Positions 8,807-19,117 of a stretch of DNA of 64,000 bases are shown piece by piece (the stretch's first letter is position 1; every line of letters begins with the position of its first letter). This stretch comes from Fidelibacterota bacterium. GTDB taxonomy: Bacteria > Fidelibacterota > UBA8477 > JABMPR01. The notes under the pieces are model-generated. The model searched no databases, had not been told where the DNA came from, and was given only the letters and a program-made list of their open reading frames with translations. The stretch is taken from NCBI GenBank assembly GCA_016844945.1, contig JAERTJ010000011.1, positions 1 to 64,000 of the forward strand, written 5' to 3'. The translations under genes were made by a program, and so were the position numbers.

Positions 8807-11149
8807 TCAATACGAGAGTTTATAACGGCCGACCCCTGTGATGACCATTACAGGTTCAGGAGACTCGGGCATTGGGAAAGCCAGCTCCAGTTCAACAGGT
8901 TCTGAATCTGCACCAACCTCAATTTTAAAATCCTGAACTCGTGCTAAAAACTGTCCACTGGGTAGACCGAGGATGGACAAGTGACCAGGTTCCAGACGTA
9001 TATCAGACAGGTCGAAGCTCTGTGGCTTATCCAGGTGAGACCCATCGATAAACAATTTCAATCTTAAAAAGGTTTCCCCTTGAATGTTACTAAAACTGGC
9101 ATCTGGTTCAACAGAGAGCACCTGGATCCGCAGGTTTTGAGTCAGCCAGTCCTCATCATTAACCGTCTGCATCTTTCCCAGATGCTTATTAACCCAGGCG
9201 AGCTGCCGATTAAAAACATCCAACTGGTGATTTGGTTCTCCCATGCCGTGTCCCTCTCGGGGATAAAGAAAAAATCGATGGGGGACATCCAGGGTTTTCA
9301 ATGCACGTGCAAGTTCCATGGAATTTGTTTTAAATGTATTCTCATCATTGGCTCCGTGCAGAATGAGAGTAGGCGTTTTCGCTCTACTGATAAAGCTGGA
9401 GGGTGAAAGTCTGCGATAGATATTGGGCTCTTCCCAATAGGTTTTTCCCAAATAATCAAGTTCCCATTGGGCATAAATTGAATTGGAGAAATCATTCCGT
9501 AGGTCATAGATGCCATAGCGACTCACAGCAGCTTTAAATTGTTTGGTCTGGGTGATGATCCAGTTGGTCATATAACCGCCATAGGATCCCCCCATGATGA
9601 TCAGGCTATCAGGATGGGCGACACCGCGATTGATCAGGGCTTTGATACCGGTCATGATATCATGATAGTCACCACCTCCCAGATCACGGAAATTGGCTGT
9701 CTGGAAGCTGGCGGAATAACCTTCACTTCCACGGAAATTGGGTGAGAATACGGCAAAACCTTGTGAAGCCCATGCCTGGAACATGTCATATTGTTCCAGA
9801 GCAATATCTGTCCGACTGGCTGGACCACCATGGATATTAACAATGAGGGGGAGTGGCTTGTCCCCTGAGAAATGTGGAATAACCACCAATCCTTGAATGT
9901 TGAAGCGTTCATCCCGACTGCGCCATTGAAATGCAGTTTGAGGATGTATGTTAAGATTTTCAAGAGCTCCACTCAGGTTTGTCAATTGTTCCCAGGGATG
10001 ACCCGCTCCCCTGGAAGTGACTATCTCACCTAATCCATCTGATGTCTGTTTTACAGCTGCAATAATGGGAGACTCAGGATCAACTGCCGTTTTGTGGAAA
10101 TAGGAAGGTCCACCACTCACAGGCGATGACTGGCCACCCACAGTCACTTGATAAATGTGGTTGTTCAGCCCCTGGGCGACTTCCAGTAGTAATGATTGAT
10201 CATTATACCATTCAAAATCATTAAAAGTTAGATCAAGGGTTTTGGTGAGCCGCTTCACTTTTAAGGTATGCAGATCGATTGTTTCCAGTTCCAGCTGGGA
10301 GAATGGCTTTCTGGATTCCTGTGTACGTGTATACGCGATGGTGCTTCCATCAGGCGAAAAGCGAGGTGTCTCTTCTGCACCTTTAAAATCTGTAAGTTGT
10401 CGCAGGGGAACGCTATCCTTCAGAGCAAACAGGAATATATCAGTTTCGACCCAGTCATTGTCATCACCAGTATAGTTGGTCCCATAGACCAGAATTTGTC
10501 CTGAAGATTCTATGTCAAATGAGGTGACACCAGGATCTCCAACAAAGATACGGGTTTCTTCACGGGTGGTTACATCAATGGACCAAATTTCTTTCAATGG
10601 TTTTTTGGCAGTTTTATCATGTGCATCGAACCCTGCTTTAGCTCTGTCTTTTTCCAGCGTTTGAACAGCATCGTGACGGGGTTGAGGGCATAGGTAATAG
10701 ATCGTTTCATCTGCACCCCATTGAAATTGTGCTATTGTTTTTTTTGAATTGGAAACCGGCTTGGCTTCTCCACCATCCATGGGCAAAACCCATAGGCGGG
10801 TCCCAGGTTCGCCAAATAGATCGGGTCGGTCAGATAAGAAGGCAACGGAGGTGCCATCAGGACTGATTTTAGGTTTCCATTCATTCTTCGAGCTATAGGT
10901 TAAGCGCCGCGGATTGCTTCCATCTATATCCATCATCCATAAATGGTGACGTTTCTTGTTAGTTTCAAAATCGACTTCGCGAAGTTCATAAATGATAACT
11001 TTATGCGCTGCATTGAGTTCCACGTTGCGTATGGTTGGTAGGGATATCAGATCACGGGCACTAATATTTGTGGCTGTTTGTGCGATCAATGATGATCCGA
11101 GAAGAATGAGAGTAATAAGATATTTTGACGAATTATTTAAAAACAGCAT
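8807..11149 (-). CDS. S9 family peptidase (acylaminoacyl/dipeptidyl aminopeptidase-like), secreted
   Basis: WD40-like N-terminal region; catalytic GGSYGGYMTNWIITQ, LILHGANDENTF, GHGMGEPNH. Confidence 0.9.
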   Translation of the reverse strand: MLFLNNSSKYLITLILLGSSLIAQTATNISARDLISLPTIRNVELNAAHKVIIYELREVDFETNKKRHHLWMMDIDGSNPRRLTYSSKNEWKPKISPDGTSVAFLSDRPDLFGEPGTRLWVLPMDGGEAKPVSNSKKTIAQFQWGADETIYYLCPQPRHDAVQTLEKDRAKAGFDAHDKTAKKPLKEIWSIDVTTREETRIFVGDPGVTSFDIESSGQILVYGTNYTGDDNDWVETDIFLFALKDSVPLRQLTDFKGAEETPRFSPDGSTIAYTRTQESRKPFSQLELETIDLHTLKVKRLTKTLDLTFNDFEWYNDQSLLLEVAQGLNNHIYQVTVGGQSSPVSGGPSYFHKTAVDPESPIIAAVKQTSDGLGEIVTSRGAGHPWEQLTNLSGALENLNIHPQTAFQWRSRDERFNIQGLVVIPHFSGDKPLPLIVNIHGGPASRTDIALEQYDMFQAWASQGFAVFSPNFRGSEGYSASFQTANFRDLGGGDYHDIMTGIKALINRGVAHPDSLIIMGGSYGGYMTNWIITQTKQFKAAVSRYGIYDLRNDFSNSIYAQWELDYLGKTYWEEPNIYRRLSPSSFISRAKTPTLILHGANDENTFKTNSMELARALKTLDVPHRFFLYPREGHGMGEPNHQLDVFNRQLAWVNKHLGKMQTVNDEDWLTQNLRIQVLSVEPDASFSNIQGETFLRLKLFIDGSHLDKPQSFDLSDIRLEPGHLSILGLPSGQFLARVQDFKIEVGADSEPVELELAFPMPESPEPVMVITGVGRYKLSY

Positions 11150-11151
11150 AG

Positions 11152-12231
11152 TTATCCTAGATCGTAGTTTTTTACAGGTTCAATGGCTAGAAGAACACGC
11201 AGTCCAGCTTGTGCAAGGGATTCCATCTCATTTTCACCTGGTTCCAGATATACCTGAGTCAAGGCTGAGATTCTGTCACTAATGGCGTTGCACAGAAGGC
11301 TGGAATGTGCCATCCCGCCTGTGAGAAGTATGCCATTCATCTTGAATTTATGTACTGATGCCATGGCAGATATTTCCTTTGCAATTTGATAGACCATGGC
11401 TTGAAAAATCAGGTGAGCCCCCTGATCTCCAGACTTCACCCGTTGTTCAACATTTTTAAGGTTTGATGTGCCCAGATACCCCTTCAAGCCGCTTTCCTTT
11501 GAAAGCATGTGTTCAATATCTTTGCGCCTCATTTTTTTATCAAAAACCAGATCCAGGATACCAGCCAGCGGGAGTGCACCAGCCCGTTCAGGACTAAAGG
11601 GACCCATGCCAAGCAGGGCATCATTCACATCGATGATCCGTCCGTTTTTAACAGCTGCTATGGAAATGCCGCCACCCATATGAGCAACGACCCAGTTACT
11701 CTCAAAGAAATCAAGATCCATACGAGCACACAGTTTCCTTAAGCTCGCTTTGATATTCAGCGCGTGGCTGCGGGACTTGCGGACTATGTCGGGTACACCC
11801 GAAATTCGTGCGAGAGGTTCAAAATCATCAGTTGTAATGGGATCTGTAATATAAGTGGGGATGTTATGGATTTGACCAATTTCGTTGCCTATAAGCGCAG
11901 CCAGATTGCTGGCGTGGTTGGCATATCTGGCAGACTTCAGGTCATCGATCATCATTTGATCCACGACATAGGTTCCACCTTCCAAGGGTCGCAAAGGTGC
12001 ACCGCGAGCCATAATTAACTGAATATCGGATGTGGTGGATTTGAGGAAGGATTCCACAGCCTCATATCGATGTTCCAGTTGATCCAACAATCCGCCCTCA
12101 ATATCACTATGATCTAAAATAGCTTCCTGATAGCATGCGATTTTCATTTCAGACAAATCATAGTGGAAAATAGCTAGCTTTGTGGATGTAGATCCTGGGT
12201 TGATAACCAGGATATGCCCGGTGTTTGTCAT
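11152..12231 (-). CDS. buk: Butyrate kinase
   Basis: ILVINPGSTSTKLAIF, WVVAHMGGGISIAAVKNGRIIDVNDALLGMGPFSPERAGALP, GILLTGGMAHS. Confidence 0.9.
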   Translation of the reverse strand: MTNTGHILVINPGSTSTKLAIFHYDLSEMKIACYQEAILDHSDIEGGLLDQLEHRYEAVESFLKSTTSDIQLIMARGAPLRPLEGGTYVVDQMMIDDLKSARYANHASNLAALIGNEIGQIHNIPTYITDPITTDDFEPLARISGVPDIVRKSRSHALNIKASLRKLCARMDLDFFESNWVVAHMGGGISIAAVKNGRIIDVNDALLGMGPFSPERAGALPLAGILDLVFDKKMRRKDIEHMLSKESGLKGYLGTSNLKNVEQRVKSGDQGAHLIFQAMVYQIAKEISAMASVHKFKMNGILLTGGMAHSSLLCNAISDRISALTQVYLEPGENEMESLAQAGLRVLLAIEPVKNYDLG

Positions 12232-12370
12232 ATAATTATACTCATGTTAGATGCTTTCAAAATAAACCAATGTGGAGATAAAACACAGGATTCTTGATTT
12301 AGATTTGAGTTTTAATCATGTGAAAATTGATATGAGTATGACCTTCTGCATCATTCCACTATATTGTCAT

Positions 12371-12754
12371 ATGAAAATTATCCAACGCTTCTTGGCGGGG
12401 TTTAATCCCACGATGAATATGATGACTGCCATTGCCATATCCTTCGGTACCGGGATTCTTGCATTTTATGAAACTGAACTGGATCGTGAGACGCTGGTCA
12501 CTTTTTTTGCCTATTATTTCATTCTTATTTCCATGACAATCATGTTCATGTTGAGAAACAAATTAGTCAATCCCAAAACAAGGCAGATGCTTCAGTTCAG
12601 TTTTTTTCTGCTGGGCTTTGTACTCATGGTCACTGGGATGTTGGGCTTATTAAGAGGTAATTTCAACATGGCAGTGGTCTTTTTGCTCATGCTATTTCTG
12701 CCTGGACTTGCAACCCTCCGAGCCGGGTTGTCCTTTAATAAAACTGGAGAGTAA
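12371..12754 (+). CDS. Small membrane protein, unknown function
   Basis: Multiple hydrophobic segments; Met at 12371 preferred to upstream 12272 start. Confidence 0.5.
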   Translation: MKIIQRFLAGFNPTMNMMTAIAISFGTGILAFYETELDRETLVTFFAYYFILISMTIMFMLRNKLVNPKTRQMLQFSFFLLGFVLMVTGMLGLLRGNFNMAVVFLLMLFLPGLATLRAGLSFNKTGE

Positions 12755-13573
12755 ATGAACACCCCACATAAGCCTATAACCCTAGTCCTGCTCATCAGTA
12801 TCATGCTCATCATTGTGAACTGTGGTGGAAGTTCACCTGGTTCAAATGGTCACCCGGGCAATAAAGGGAAGCGGTTCACCACGGTAGACATCAATCTTCT
12901 GGGCGAAGGAACTGAAATAAGGGAAGCCGGTGAACAACTCATGGATTATCCCCTGGGTGTGCTTGAACTTAAAACTGAAGGACAAACCAATGATAGTGTA
13001 TTGGTCATGGCGGTACATGGCTATGACTCAAGAGGTTACGAATGGATAACTGGATTAAAGAACCTGACAGAATATTACGGATCCATGTTTTTCTATCGTT
13101 ATGATTGGGAGCAGTGCCCGGACATCATTGCTCAAGATCTTGGTGGTAGAATCAATGAAATCTATGCTGCTGGAAATTACAAAAGAGTATTAATCTTTGG
13201 ACATTCCTATGGTGGTATGGTGGTTACTTTTGCTGCCGCTGAGTTGGGTAAAATGAAGGCTGAGATCCACGCTATTGCTGCACCCCTGAGTGGTTTCCCA
13301 AAACTTCTGGACAACTGTAACAATCTTAGCTATGGTCGTGATGATAAATTACAATATCCAGAATGGAAGCCATCTGTTCGTCTGATCCAACATCGGACAG
13401 CCCATGCTCAAGATGGAGCCTTTCGTGAATTAGCCGTTGATCCTCAGGAAATTGAACTCCCCTTTTATTCCATTGTTGAGCTTCCGCCCACCATGGATGG
13501 ACATCGACTGGGTCACAATTGGTCGGTCACCTGGGTATTGGATAAACATATAGGGAAACCCCACCGGTTCTAG
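12755..13573 (+). CDS. Alpha/beta-hydrolase-like lipoprotein
   Basis: Lipobox IIVNCGG; VLIFGHSYGGMVVTFAAAEL (GxSxG nucleophile elbow), VHGYDSRGYEW. Confidence 0.75.
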   Translation: MNTPHKPITLVLLISIMLIIVNCGGSSPGSNGHPGNKGKRFTTVDINLLGEGTEIREAGEQLMDYPLGVLELKTEGQTNDSVLVMAVHGYDSRGYEWITGLKNLTEYYGSMFFYRYDWEQCPDIIAQDLGGRINEIYAAGNYKRVLIFGHSYGGMVVTFAAAELGKMKAEIHAIAAPLSGFPKLLDNCNNLSYGRDDKLQYPEWKPSVRLIQHRTAHAQDGAFRELAVDPQEIELPFYSIVELPPTMDGHRLGHNWSVTWVLDKHIGKPHRF

Positions 13574-13600
13574 CGACATCATACAGGGTGCAATCAGTGC

Positions 13601-14221
13601 TTGCGGAAAAACTCTAAAAGCATACTTTTACCCCCTCAGAAGCATAATCAAAATCGTGGGATGCATTTTTCTGGAAGGAGGCTCACTGTGAATAAAAAAT
13701 TCATTATCTCAGTACTATTCTTAATCGGTTTCTCATTGCCTGTGCTGTCTCAAACGCCGACAGTTTACTGGGGTATAGACTGGACCATGTCTGTAACTCA
13801 GATTGATTCTGCCTTGCAGGGAGTCTTCAAGGAGAAAAAAATTGCCACCAAAACTAACTATGCCGACAATCGTCAACTCTCTGGATATTCCTATCGTATT
13901 GCGGAAAAGGGTATCGCCAAGATCTATGTCTGGTTCAATCTGAAAGCTGAGGAAAAGGTCTCTATCCACTCCATAGAAGTCCTGTACAGCTTTGACTATC
14001 CCTATGATGCGCGTCGTTTTAAGCAGGCTTATTTCGAAAAATATGGTCATGTGTTTGAAGAAAATGCAGTCCCCTACCAGATCGAGGATGGGGGCTCCGT
14101 TTTGCTAAGAAAGGTAAAAGAACCTGCTCCTGGTGTGCTTGGCCAGACTGTTTACCAGGTCAGCATGTTGAGTCCAATCCCTTTTGAAATGACCGAAGAA
14201 AATATGGATTTTCTCTTCTAG
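13601..14221 (+). CDS. Exported hypothetical protein (start uncertain; internal starts near 13664/13688 plausible)
   Basis: Signal peptide KKFIISVLFLIGFSLPVLSQ begins well inside the ORF. Confidence 0.55.
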   Translation: MRKNSKSILLPPQKHNQNRGMHFSGRRLTVNKKFIISVLFLIGFSLPVLSQTPTVYWGIDWTMSVTQIDSALQGVFKEKKIATKTNYADNRQLSGYSYRIAEKGIAKIYVWFNLKAEEKVSIHSIEVLYSFDYPYDARRFKQAYFEKYGHVFEENAVPYQIEDGGSVLLRKVKEPAPGVLGQTVYQVSMLSPIPFEMTEENMDFLF

Positions 14222-14253
14222 CCTACTCAAATTCAGCAAAATGAACTTTATTG

Positions 14254-14292
14254 GGTTCTGTGGATATTTTAAAAATGTCCGCAGAACCTTTT
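14254..14292 (+). terminator. Rho-independent terminator
   Basis: GGTTCTGTGGATATTTT/AAAATGTCCGCAGAACC with two wobbles, followed by TTTT. Confidence 0.8.
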
Positions 14293-14323
14293 CTCATCAG
14301 GCAATAAAAACAATCCCAAAGAT

Positions 14324-15007
14324 TTGACAACGGCATATTTTTTGCCCCAAGGTGTTTGGTTGCAGGATACCAAAGGGGAAGAATTGTCACCAATGATATC
14401 ACAATTTAATCAAATATTTGGGACTATTATATTGATAGTCTCAACGATCACAGGTGGTATTCTCATCCTTGCACCAGGTTCTATTCGCTTGCAACGCCCA
14501 GAGTGCGGTTGGGTGGGCTGGACATTTAATATTATAAATTTACTGTTCTTTCTGATCCTCATTCCCTTTTGCGGGATCATGCTACTCATGGAAATTCAAA
14601 TCCCCATCTTCATCTGTGTAACCCTTCCTCCCACACCCTTGAAATTGATCATGGAGATCGTGGGTCTTCTATTGTTTCTCTTCGGGAGTATTCTACTGTT
14701 ATGGAGCAGGCTATCTTTACGACGGAGCTTCCGATTAGCTGGTGTTAAACCGAGTCAAACGGATTATCTAACACTTCATGGACCCTATAAGATGATGCGT
14801 CATCCCATGTATCTTTCAGCGCTCATGGTGTTACTGGGGTTAGCTTTTATACTGACTTCAATATTAATGGGTGGTATGTTTCTCATCATGGCAGGGCTTA
14901 TTTTAAAATTGATACCTGAAGAGGAACATCAACTCGAGCAAGCTTATCCTATCGCTTACGCTGAGTATTGTAGACGCGTTCCTGGATCCATATTTCCTCG
15001 TAAATAG
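14324..15007 (+). CDS. Isoprenylcysteine carboxyl methyltransferase-family membrane protein
   Basis: LTLHGPYKMMRHPMYLSALMVLLGLAF...IPEEEHQLEQAYPIAYAEYCRRVPGSIFP, typical ICMT/PEMT C-terminus. Confidence 0.75.
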   Translation: MTTAYFLPQGVWLQDTKGEELSPMISQFNQIFGTIILIVSTITGGILILAPGSIRLQRPECGWVGWTFNIINLLFFLILIPFCGIMLLMEIQIPIFICVTLPPTPLKLIMEIVGLLLFLFGSILLLWSRLSLRRSFRLAGVKPSQTDYLTLHGPYKMMRHPMYLSALMVLLGLAFILTSILMGGMFLIMAGLILKLIPEEEHQLEQAYPIAYAEYCRRVPGSIFPRK

Positions 15008-15125
15008 CTTTTAACCCACATAATATTCCAACTTATATGGAATTACTTCGTGCATTTTTCGTGGAATCATGTTTATTTGGTGCTACGGGAATCACAGACA
15101 ATTTTACAACCTACAAGGAGCTGGA

Positions 15126-15929
15126 ATGAAAGTTTTTATCTCTGCAGATATCGAAGGAGTCACAGGAATTGGACACTGGAATGAAACCGATAAAAGCTTC
15201 CCCAATGAGTACAGTAGCTTCCAAAAACAAATGACCGCAGAAGTTGCTGCAGCAGCAAATGCTGCCATCGCTGCCGGAGCAACTGACATATTGATCAAAG
15301 ATGCTCATGATTCTGGACGAAACCTGATTTTAGATGAACTCCCTGAAATCGCCCGGGTAGTTCGTGGCTGGGCAGGAAACCCGCTTTCCATGGTTCAAGA
15401 GGTGGATAAAACTTTTGATGCTATCATGTTTGTGGGATACCACTCACGTGCAGGTCAAAATACAAACACTCTGGCTCATACCATGTCATCTTCTAGAATT
15501 GGTCGCATGACCCTCAACGGACAGGATATGTCTGAATTTTATCTCCATGCCCTGGCAGCATCTTATTATGGGGTCCCTTCAGTATTTGTCTCTGGTGATG
15601 AAGGTCTCTGCGAAGAGGTGAAACAGCACAATCAAGCCATAGAAACTGTAGCTACAATCAAGGGGGTCGGCAGTTCAGTGATTACCCAGCACCCCCGGCA
15701 TTCAATTGAAATGATTTCAGCGGGTATCACCAAAGCGCTGAAGGGTGACCTCTCCAGGGGACTGCTACAAATACCTGAAAACTTGGATTTTTCTATCGAA
15801 TTTAAAAAGCATCAAGAAGCCTATCGGGCTTCATTTTACCCCGGTGCAGTTCTGCTGAATCCAACCACCGTTGGTTTTAAATCTCAGGATTATTTTGAAG
15901 TCTTGCGTTTCAATTTGTTTGCTTATTAG
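15126..15929 (+). CDS. M55 family D-aminopeptidase (DppA-like)
   Basis: MKVFISADIEGVTGIGHWNET, DILIKDAHDSGRNL, IMFVGYHSRAGQNTNTLAHTMSS, FVSGDEGLCEE. Confidence 0.88.
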   Translation: MKVFISADIEGVTGIGHWNETDKSFPNEYSSFQKQMTAEVAAAANAAIAAGATDILIKDAHDSGRNLILDELPEIARVVRGWAGNPLSMVQEVDKTFDAIMFVGYHSRAGQNTNTLAHTMSSSRIGRMTLNGQDMSEFYLHALAASYYGVPSVFVSGDEGLCEEVKQHNQAIETVATIKGVGSSVITQHPRHSIEMISAGITKALKGDLSRGLLQIPENLDFSIEFKKHQEAYRASFYPGAVLLNPTTVGFKSQDYFEVLRFNLFAY

Positions 15930-15934
15930 ACTTA

Positions 15935-17833
15935 TTGAGACTACATGATTTAATGCGGATCAAGCCTTTACAATATCTGTTCGCCTTTGCCGTTCTTGCA
16001 TCTGTACAAGCGCAGGATAGCATCGCCACAACCATCAGCCCCAACGATAATCCCCTGGTCGCCTATTTAAGTGATATGGATGAGATGGGTCGGACGCTGA
16101 GCGGTTGGAAAAGTAAAGACATTGATCATGGCTCCTGGTTTTTTGGCTCCTATGCCATGGTTCTCCTAAGAAATAATGAAAACAAGGATAACGAACCCTA
16201 TCCTGGTCTAGTATCCCGTGTTCCTGCGCTCTGGAGTGACTTTAAGTATTTAACACCCCGGTATCTGATTGAATTGGCAGGGGGGGCTCTCTCAAGTGGG
16301 GGACTCATGTCAATAAAAGAGGATTTGGACTATAGGTCTCTACGAACAGAAGAAAAATTCATCCATCAGGTTGCAGGTTTTGCATACTTACGGATGCTGC
16401 AGGGCAGTATTGGTGATTCGTTGTTTCATGTCATCGTTTCTGAGTCAATCCAAAAATCAACCAGGCCATCATTGATTACCACTAATCTCATCACAACCAT
16501 GAAAAAACATTGTTGTGAAGAACTGGGAGTAGAGTTTGAGAAAGCATTGTCAAGTTCACGCTGGGCGGATACCCATCTGGATCGTGTGCGGGCTAGAGGT
16601 GATTCACTGGAAATAACCATTCAGCATAAAGGTCCCTGGCATTTTCCTGTAGATGTACTGGTCATCACCAAATCGTCTGACAGTACGAGGTATACCTATC
16701 CACTCTCTCAATCGACCCCTCTGTTGGTACCTGAGGGCAATGTTGAAAAAGTTATTGTAGATCCGGATCACGTGCTGGCAGAATACTACCGCTACAACAA
16801 TAGTTGGCCAAGGCTGAAGGACAATTTTCATATCCAACCATTTGGTGCGTTACCTGATTGGCAAAGCTATCGCATCACAGTGAATCCCAGTTCTTGGTCA
16901 GATTGGGATGATGATAAACGTTATAGCCTGAAATTCACCACAGGTTTTGGTATCGACCTCTGGCCGGCTTACCCCAGCGACTATCGTCATCGAACCGTTC
17001 TAGAGCTCAACGCCCATACATCCCTGAATGATTCAGAGCACTGGGGCGGAAGATTCAACTACAGTCACCCGCTCAACCTCAATAAGCGCTTATTTTCACA
17101 GGTCAATGTCCACTCCTATGATGATTGGCAGGGCTTGAGTATTGGACTGACGAAATACATCGGAAAACAAACCTACCTTATTCAAGGTCCCCGCCTCACA
17201 TATCAACGCATAAACCTGGAGATGGAATACGATAACTATGGTGATTCCCTTGTCTGGGCTAAAAAACAGAAAATAAGTATCATCAAATCTGCTTATTCAG
17301 CATTATCTCTGACTCGTCAAGGTGATCGTATTTATGTTGTTTTAAGAAGCGCTATCGGGCAGGGTCCTCATGACAGCTTCTATATCGCAAAATCATCCGT
17401 TGACCTCACTGGAGTATTCTGGGGTTGGCTCATTGGAGGCTTCCAATTTGTAGGTGGCTCTCAGAGTACTACAACACCAGCTCCATATGAGTTTACACAT
17501 GATTATGCATGGCAGGATGGGCTTTCAGCTATTCCCAATTTCAGGGGGCAAACTAAACTTACTGAAAATACGAATGAATATCTAGGGATTGGACTTTCGG
17601 GTGGTTATTGGCTCTCAGGAATTCAATTAAAGGCATTCTCAAGCGCATTGATTGTTGATATGGAAACAACCGGGTGGGATAAAGTTATTCCCCGCTATAC
17701 TGCAGGGTTTGGGTTTGAACACAAATCCTTTTTTACAGCAGGTATCTACTTCCCAATCTGGCAATCACATCCCATTGAAGGAGAGGAATCCTGGATGTGG
17801 CGCTATCAGTGGAGACTCGTCTGGAACCTATAG
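15935..17833 (+). CDS. Exported protein, likely outer-membrane/beta-barrel C-terminal half, unknown function
   Basis: Signal-like LQYLFAFAVLASVQAQ; C-terminal alternating aromatic strands ending WMWRYQWRLVWNL. Confidence 0.5.
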   Translation: MRLHDLMRIKPLQYLFAFAVLASVQAQDSIATTISPNDNPLVAYLSDMDEMGRTLSGWKSKDIDHGSWFFGSYAMVLLRNNENKDNEPYPGLVSRVPALWSDFKYLTPRYLIELAGGALSSGGLMSIKEDLDYRSLRTEEKFIHQVAGFAYLRMLQGSIGDSLFHVIVSESIQKSTRPSLITTNLITTMKKHCCEELGVEFEKALSSSRWADTHLDRVRARGDSLEITIQHKGPWHFPVDVLVITKSSDSTRYTYPLSQSTPLLVPEGNVEKVIVDPDHVLAEYYRYNNSWPRLKDNFHIQPFGALPDWQSYRITVNPSSWSDWDDDKRYSLKFTTGFGIDLWPAYPSDYRHRTVLELNAHTSLNDSEHWGGRFNYSHPLNLNKRLFSQVNVHSYDDWQGLSIGLTKYIGKQTYLIQGPRLTYQRINLEMEYDNYGDSLVWAKKQKISIIKSAYSALSLTRQGDRIYVVLRSAIGQGPHDSFYIAKSSVDLTGVFWGWLIGGFQFVGGSQSTTTPAPYEFTHDYAWQDGLSAIPNFRGQTKLTENTNEYLGIGLSGGYWLSGIQLKAFSSALIVDMETTGWDKVIPRYTAGFGFEHKSFFTAGIYFPIWQSHPIEGEESWMWRYQWRLVWNL

Positions 17834-17871
17834 ATTTACCAGGGGCTCAATACAATTCAGAATAGTTCAAA

Positions 17872-18777
17872 GTGTCTAATTGGACTAACTTATTCGAATC
17901 AATTATTCAACAGGAGGATGGAATGGAGTGGGTATTATCGATTCGTGCTGAGTGGCTAACACCAATTATGAAGATCTTTACTTTTCTGGGAGATGAGGAA
18001 TTCTTCCTGTTGTTTCTGCCTATTGCTTACTGGTTGTGGAGAAAGCAGGTCATGGGTCGAGTAGGAATGATTCTGTTGCTCACCTTTGTCCTGAATGCCA
18101 TCATCAAGGGGATATTCCAAATCCCAAGACCTGATGAAATTGAACATCTCGTGCATGCCGATGATTGGTCTTTTCCCAGCGGACACTCCCAGGGTGCCAT
18201 GGTCTTGTGGGGATGGCTAGCCTATGAAATGAAGGAACGCTGGTCATATATCGCTGCAGCAATACTAATAGCAGGTGTGGGGTTTTCTAGGATCTACCTG
18301 GGTGTTCATTTCCCAATGGATGTATTGGGAGGCTTTAGTATTGGTCTGGTAACACTCATTGTCTATGCCTGGATACTCAAACTAGAACCTGCAGGATGGG
18401 TATACCTGGGACCTACACGTCAAAGTCTTATTCTTTTTGTCATTCTCATGGGCATTTTTATGCTGGTTCCAGAACTTTCAGAAGTCGCTATAAAAGGTGG
18501 TGCTGCTTTTATCGGTTTCCTGGCTGGATATCTTCATGAAAAGAAATATCTCTCCTGTACCTTTAAGCCCGGGCTGAACCTGTTGATTTCAAAATTGGTT
18601 TTGGGACTGTTCGGGATCATTGTGATCTGGATGGGTTTGAAGCAGGTGTTTGTCTCAATCGGGTATACAACCGATATGGCTGTGTTTATCAGATATACCC
18701 TTCTGGGCGGGTGGATCAGTTTTGGTGCACCTTATTTGTTTTGTCAGTTCGGTTGGAACCTGGAGAAAAGTAGATAG
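17872..18777 (+). CDS. PAP2 superfamily phosphatase
   Basis: KGIFQIPRP...WSFPSGHSQGAMVLWGW...GFSRIYLGVHFPMDVLGG (three PAP2 motifs). Confidence 0.9.
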   Translation: MSNWTNLFESIIQQEDGMEWVLSIRAEWLTPIMKIFTFLGDEEFFLLFLPIAYWLWRKQVMGRVGMILLLTFVLNAIIKGIFQIPRPDEIEHLVHADDWSFPSGHSQGAMVLWGWLAYEMKERWSYIAAAILIAGVGFSRIYLGVHFPMDVLGGFSIGLVTLIVYAWILKLEPAGWVYLGPTRQSLILFVILMGIFMLVPELSEVAIKGGAAFIGFLAGYLHEKKYLSCTFKPGLNLLISKLVLGLFGIIVIWMGLKQVFVSIGYTTDMAVFIRYTLLGGWISFGAPYLFCQFGWNLEKSR

Positions 18778-19117
18778 AACGAGCGAGTCTAAAGGACCCT
18801 AATTACACCGAAATAACCGATGTATTAAAACCATAGTAGAAGGGTTTGTTGTTTTCGTTCATTCGTTGTAGGAAACTCAGTTAGACCCTCTCCTGACAGC
18901 CTCCGTTCGTACCTCAAATCGGAAGAGTTTAAAAGTTTTTTACCTGCTTCACACTGTGTACCTAAAGATCACATTATTCTAAGGATTGAAATTCTGATAT
19001 TAATCTATCTTGGATGAGGTACTACAACGGGTTATAATCCCTGTCCAATGATAATGAACACCATCTTTTCACCGAAAAATTCAAATCCCCAATTAGGATA
19101 AAAAAAGGACTTTAATT

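Noticed and set aside
18778-19117. Intergenic 18778-19117 as ncRNA or mobile-element remnant
   Set aside because: Only weak TTCGTT-type similarity to the 31740 intergenic region and no convincing stem structure or ORF.
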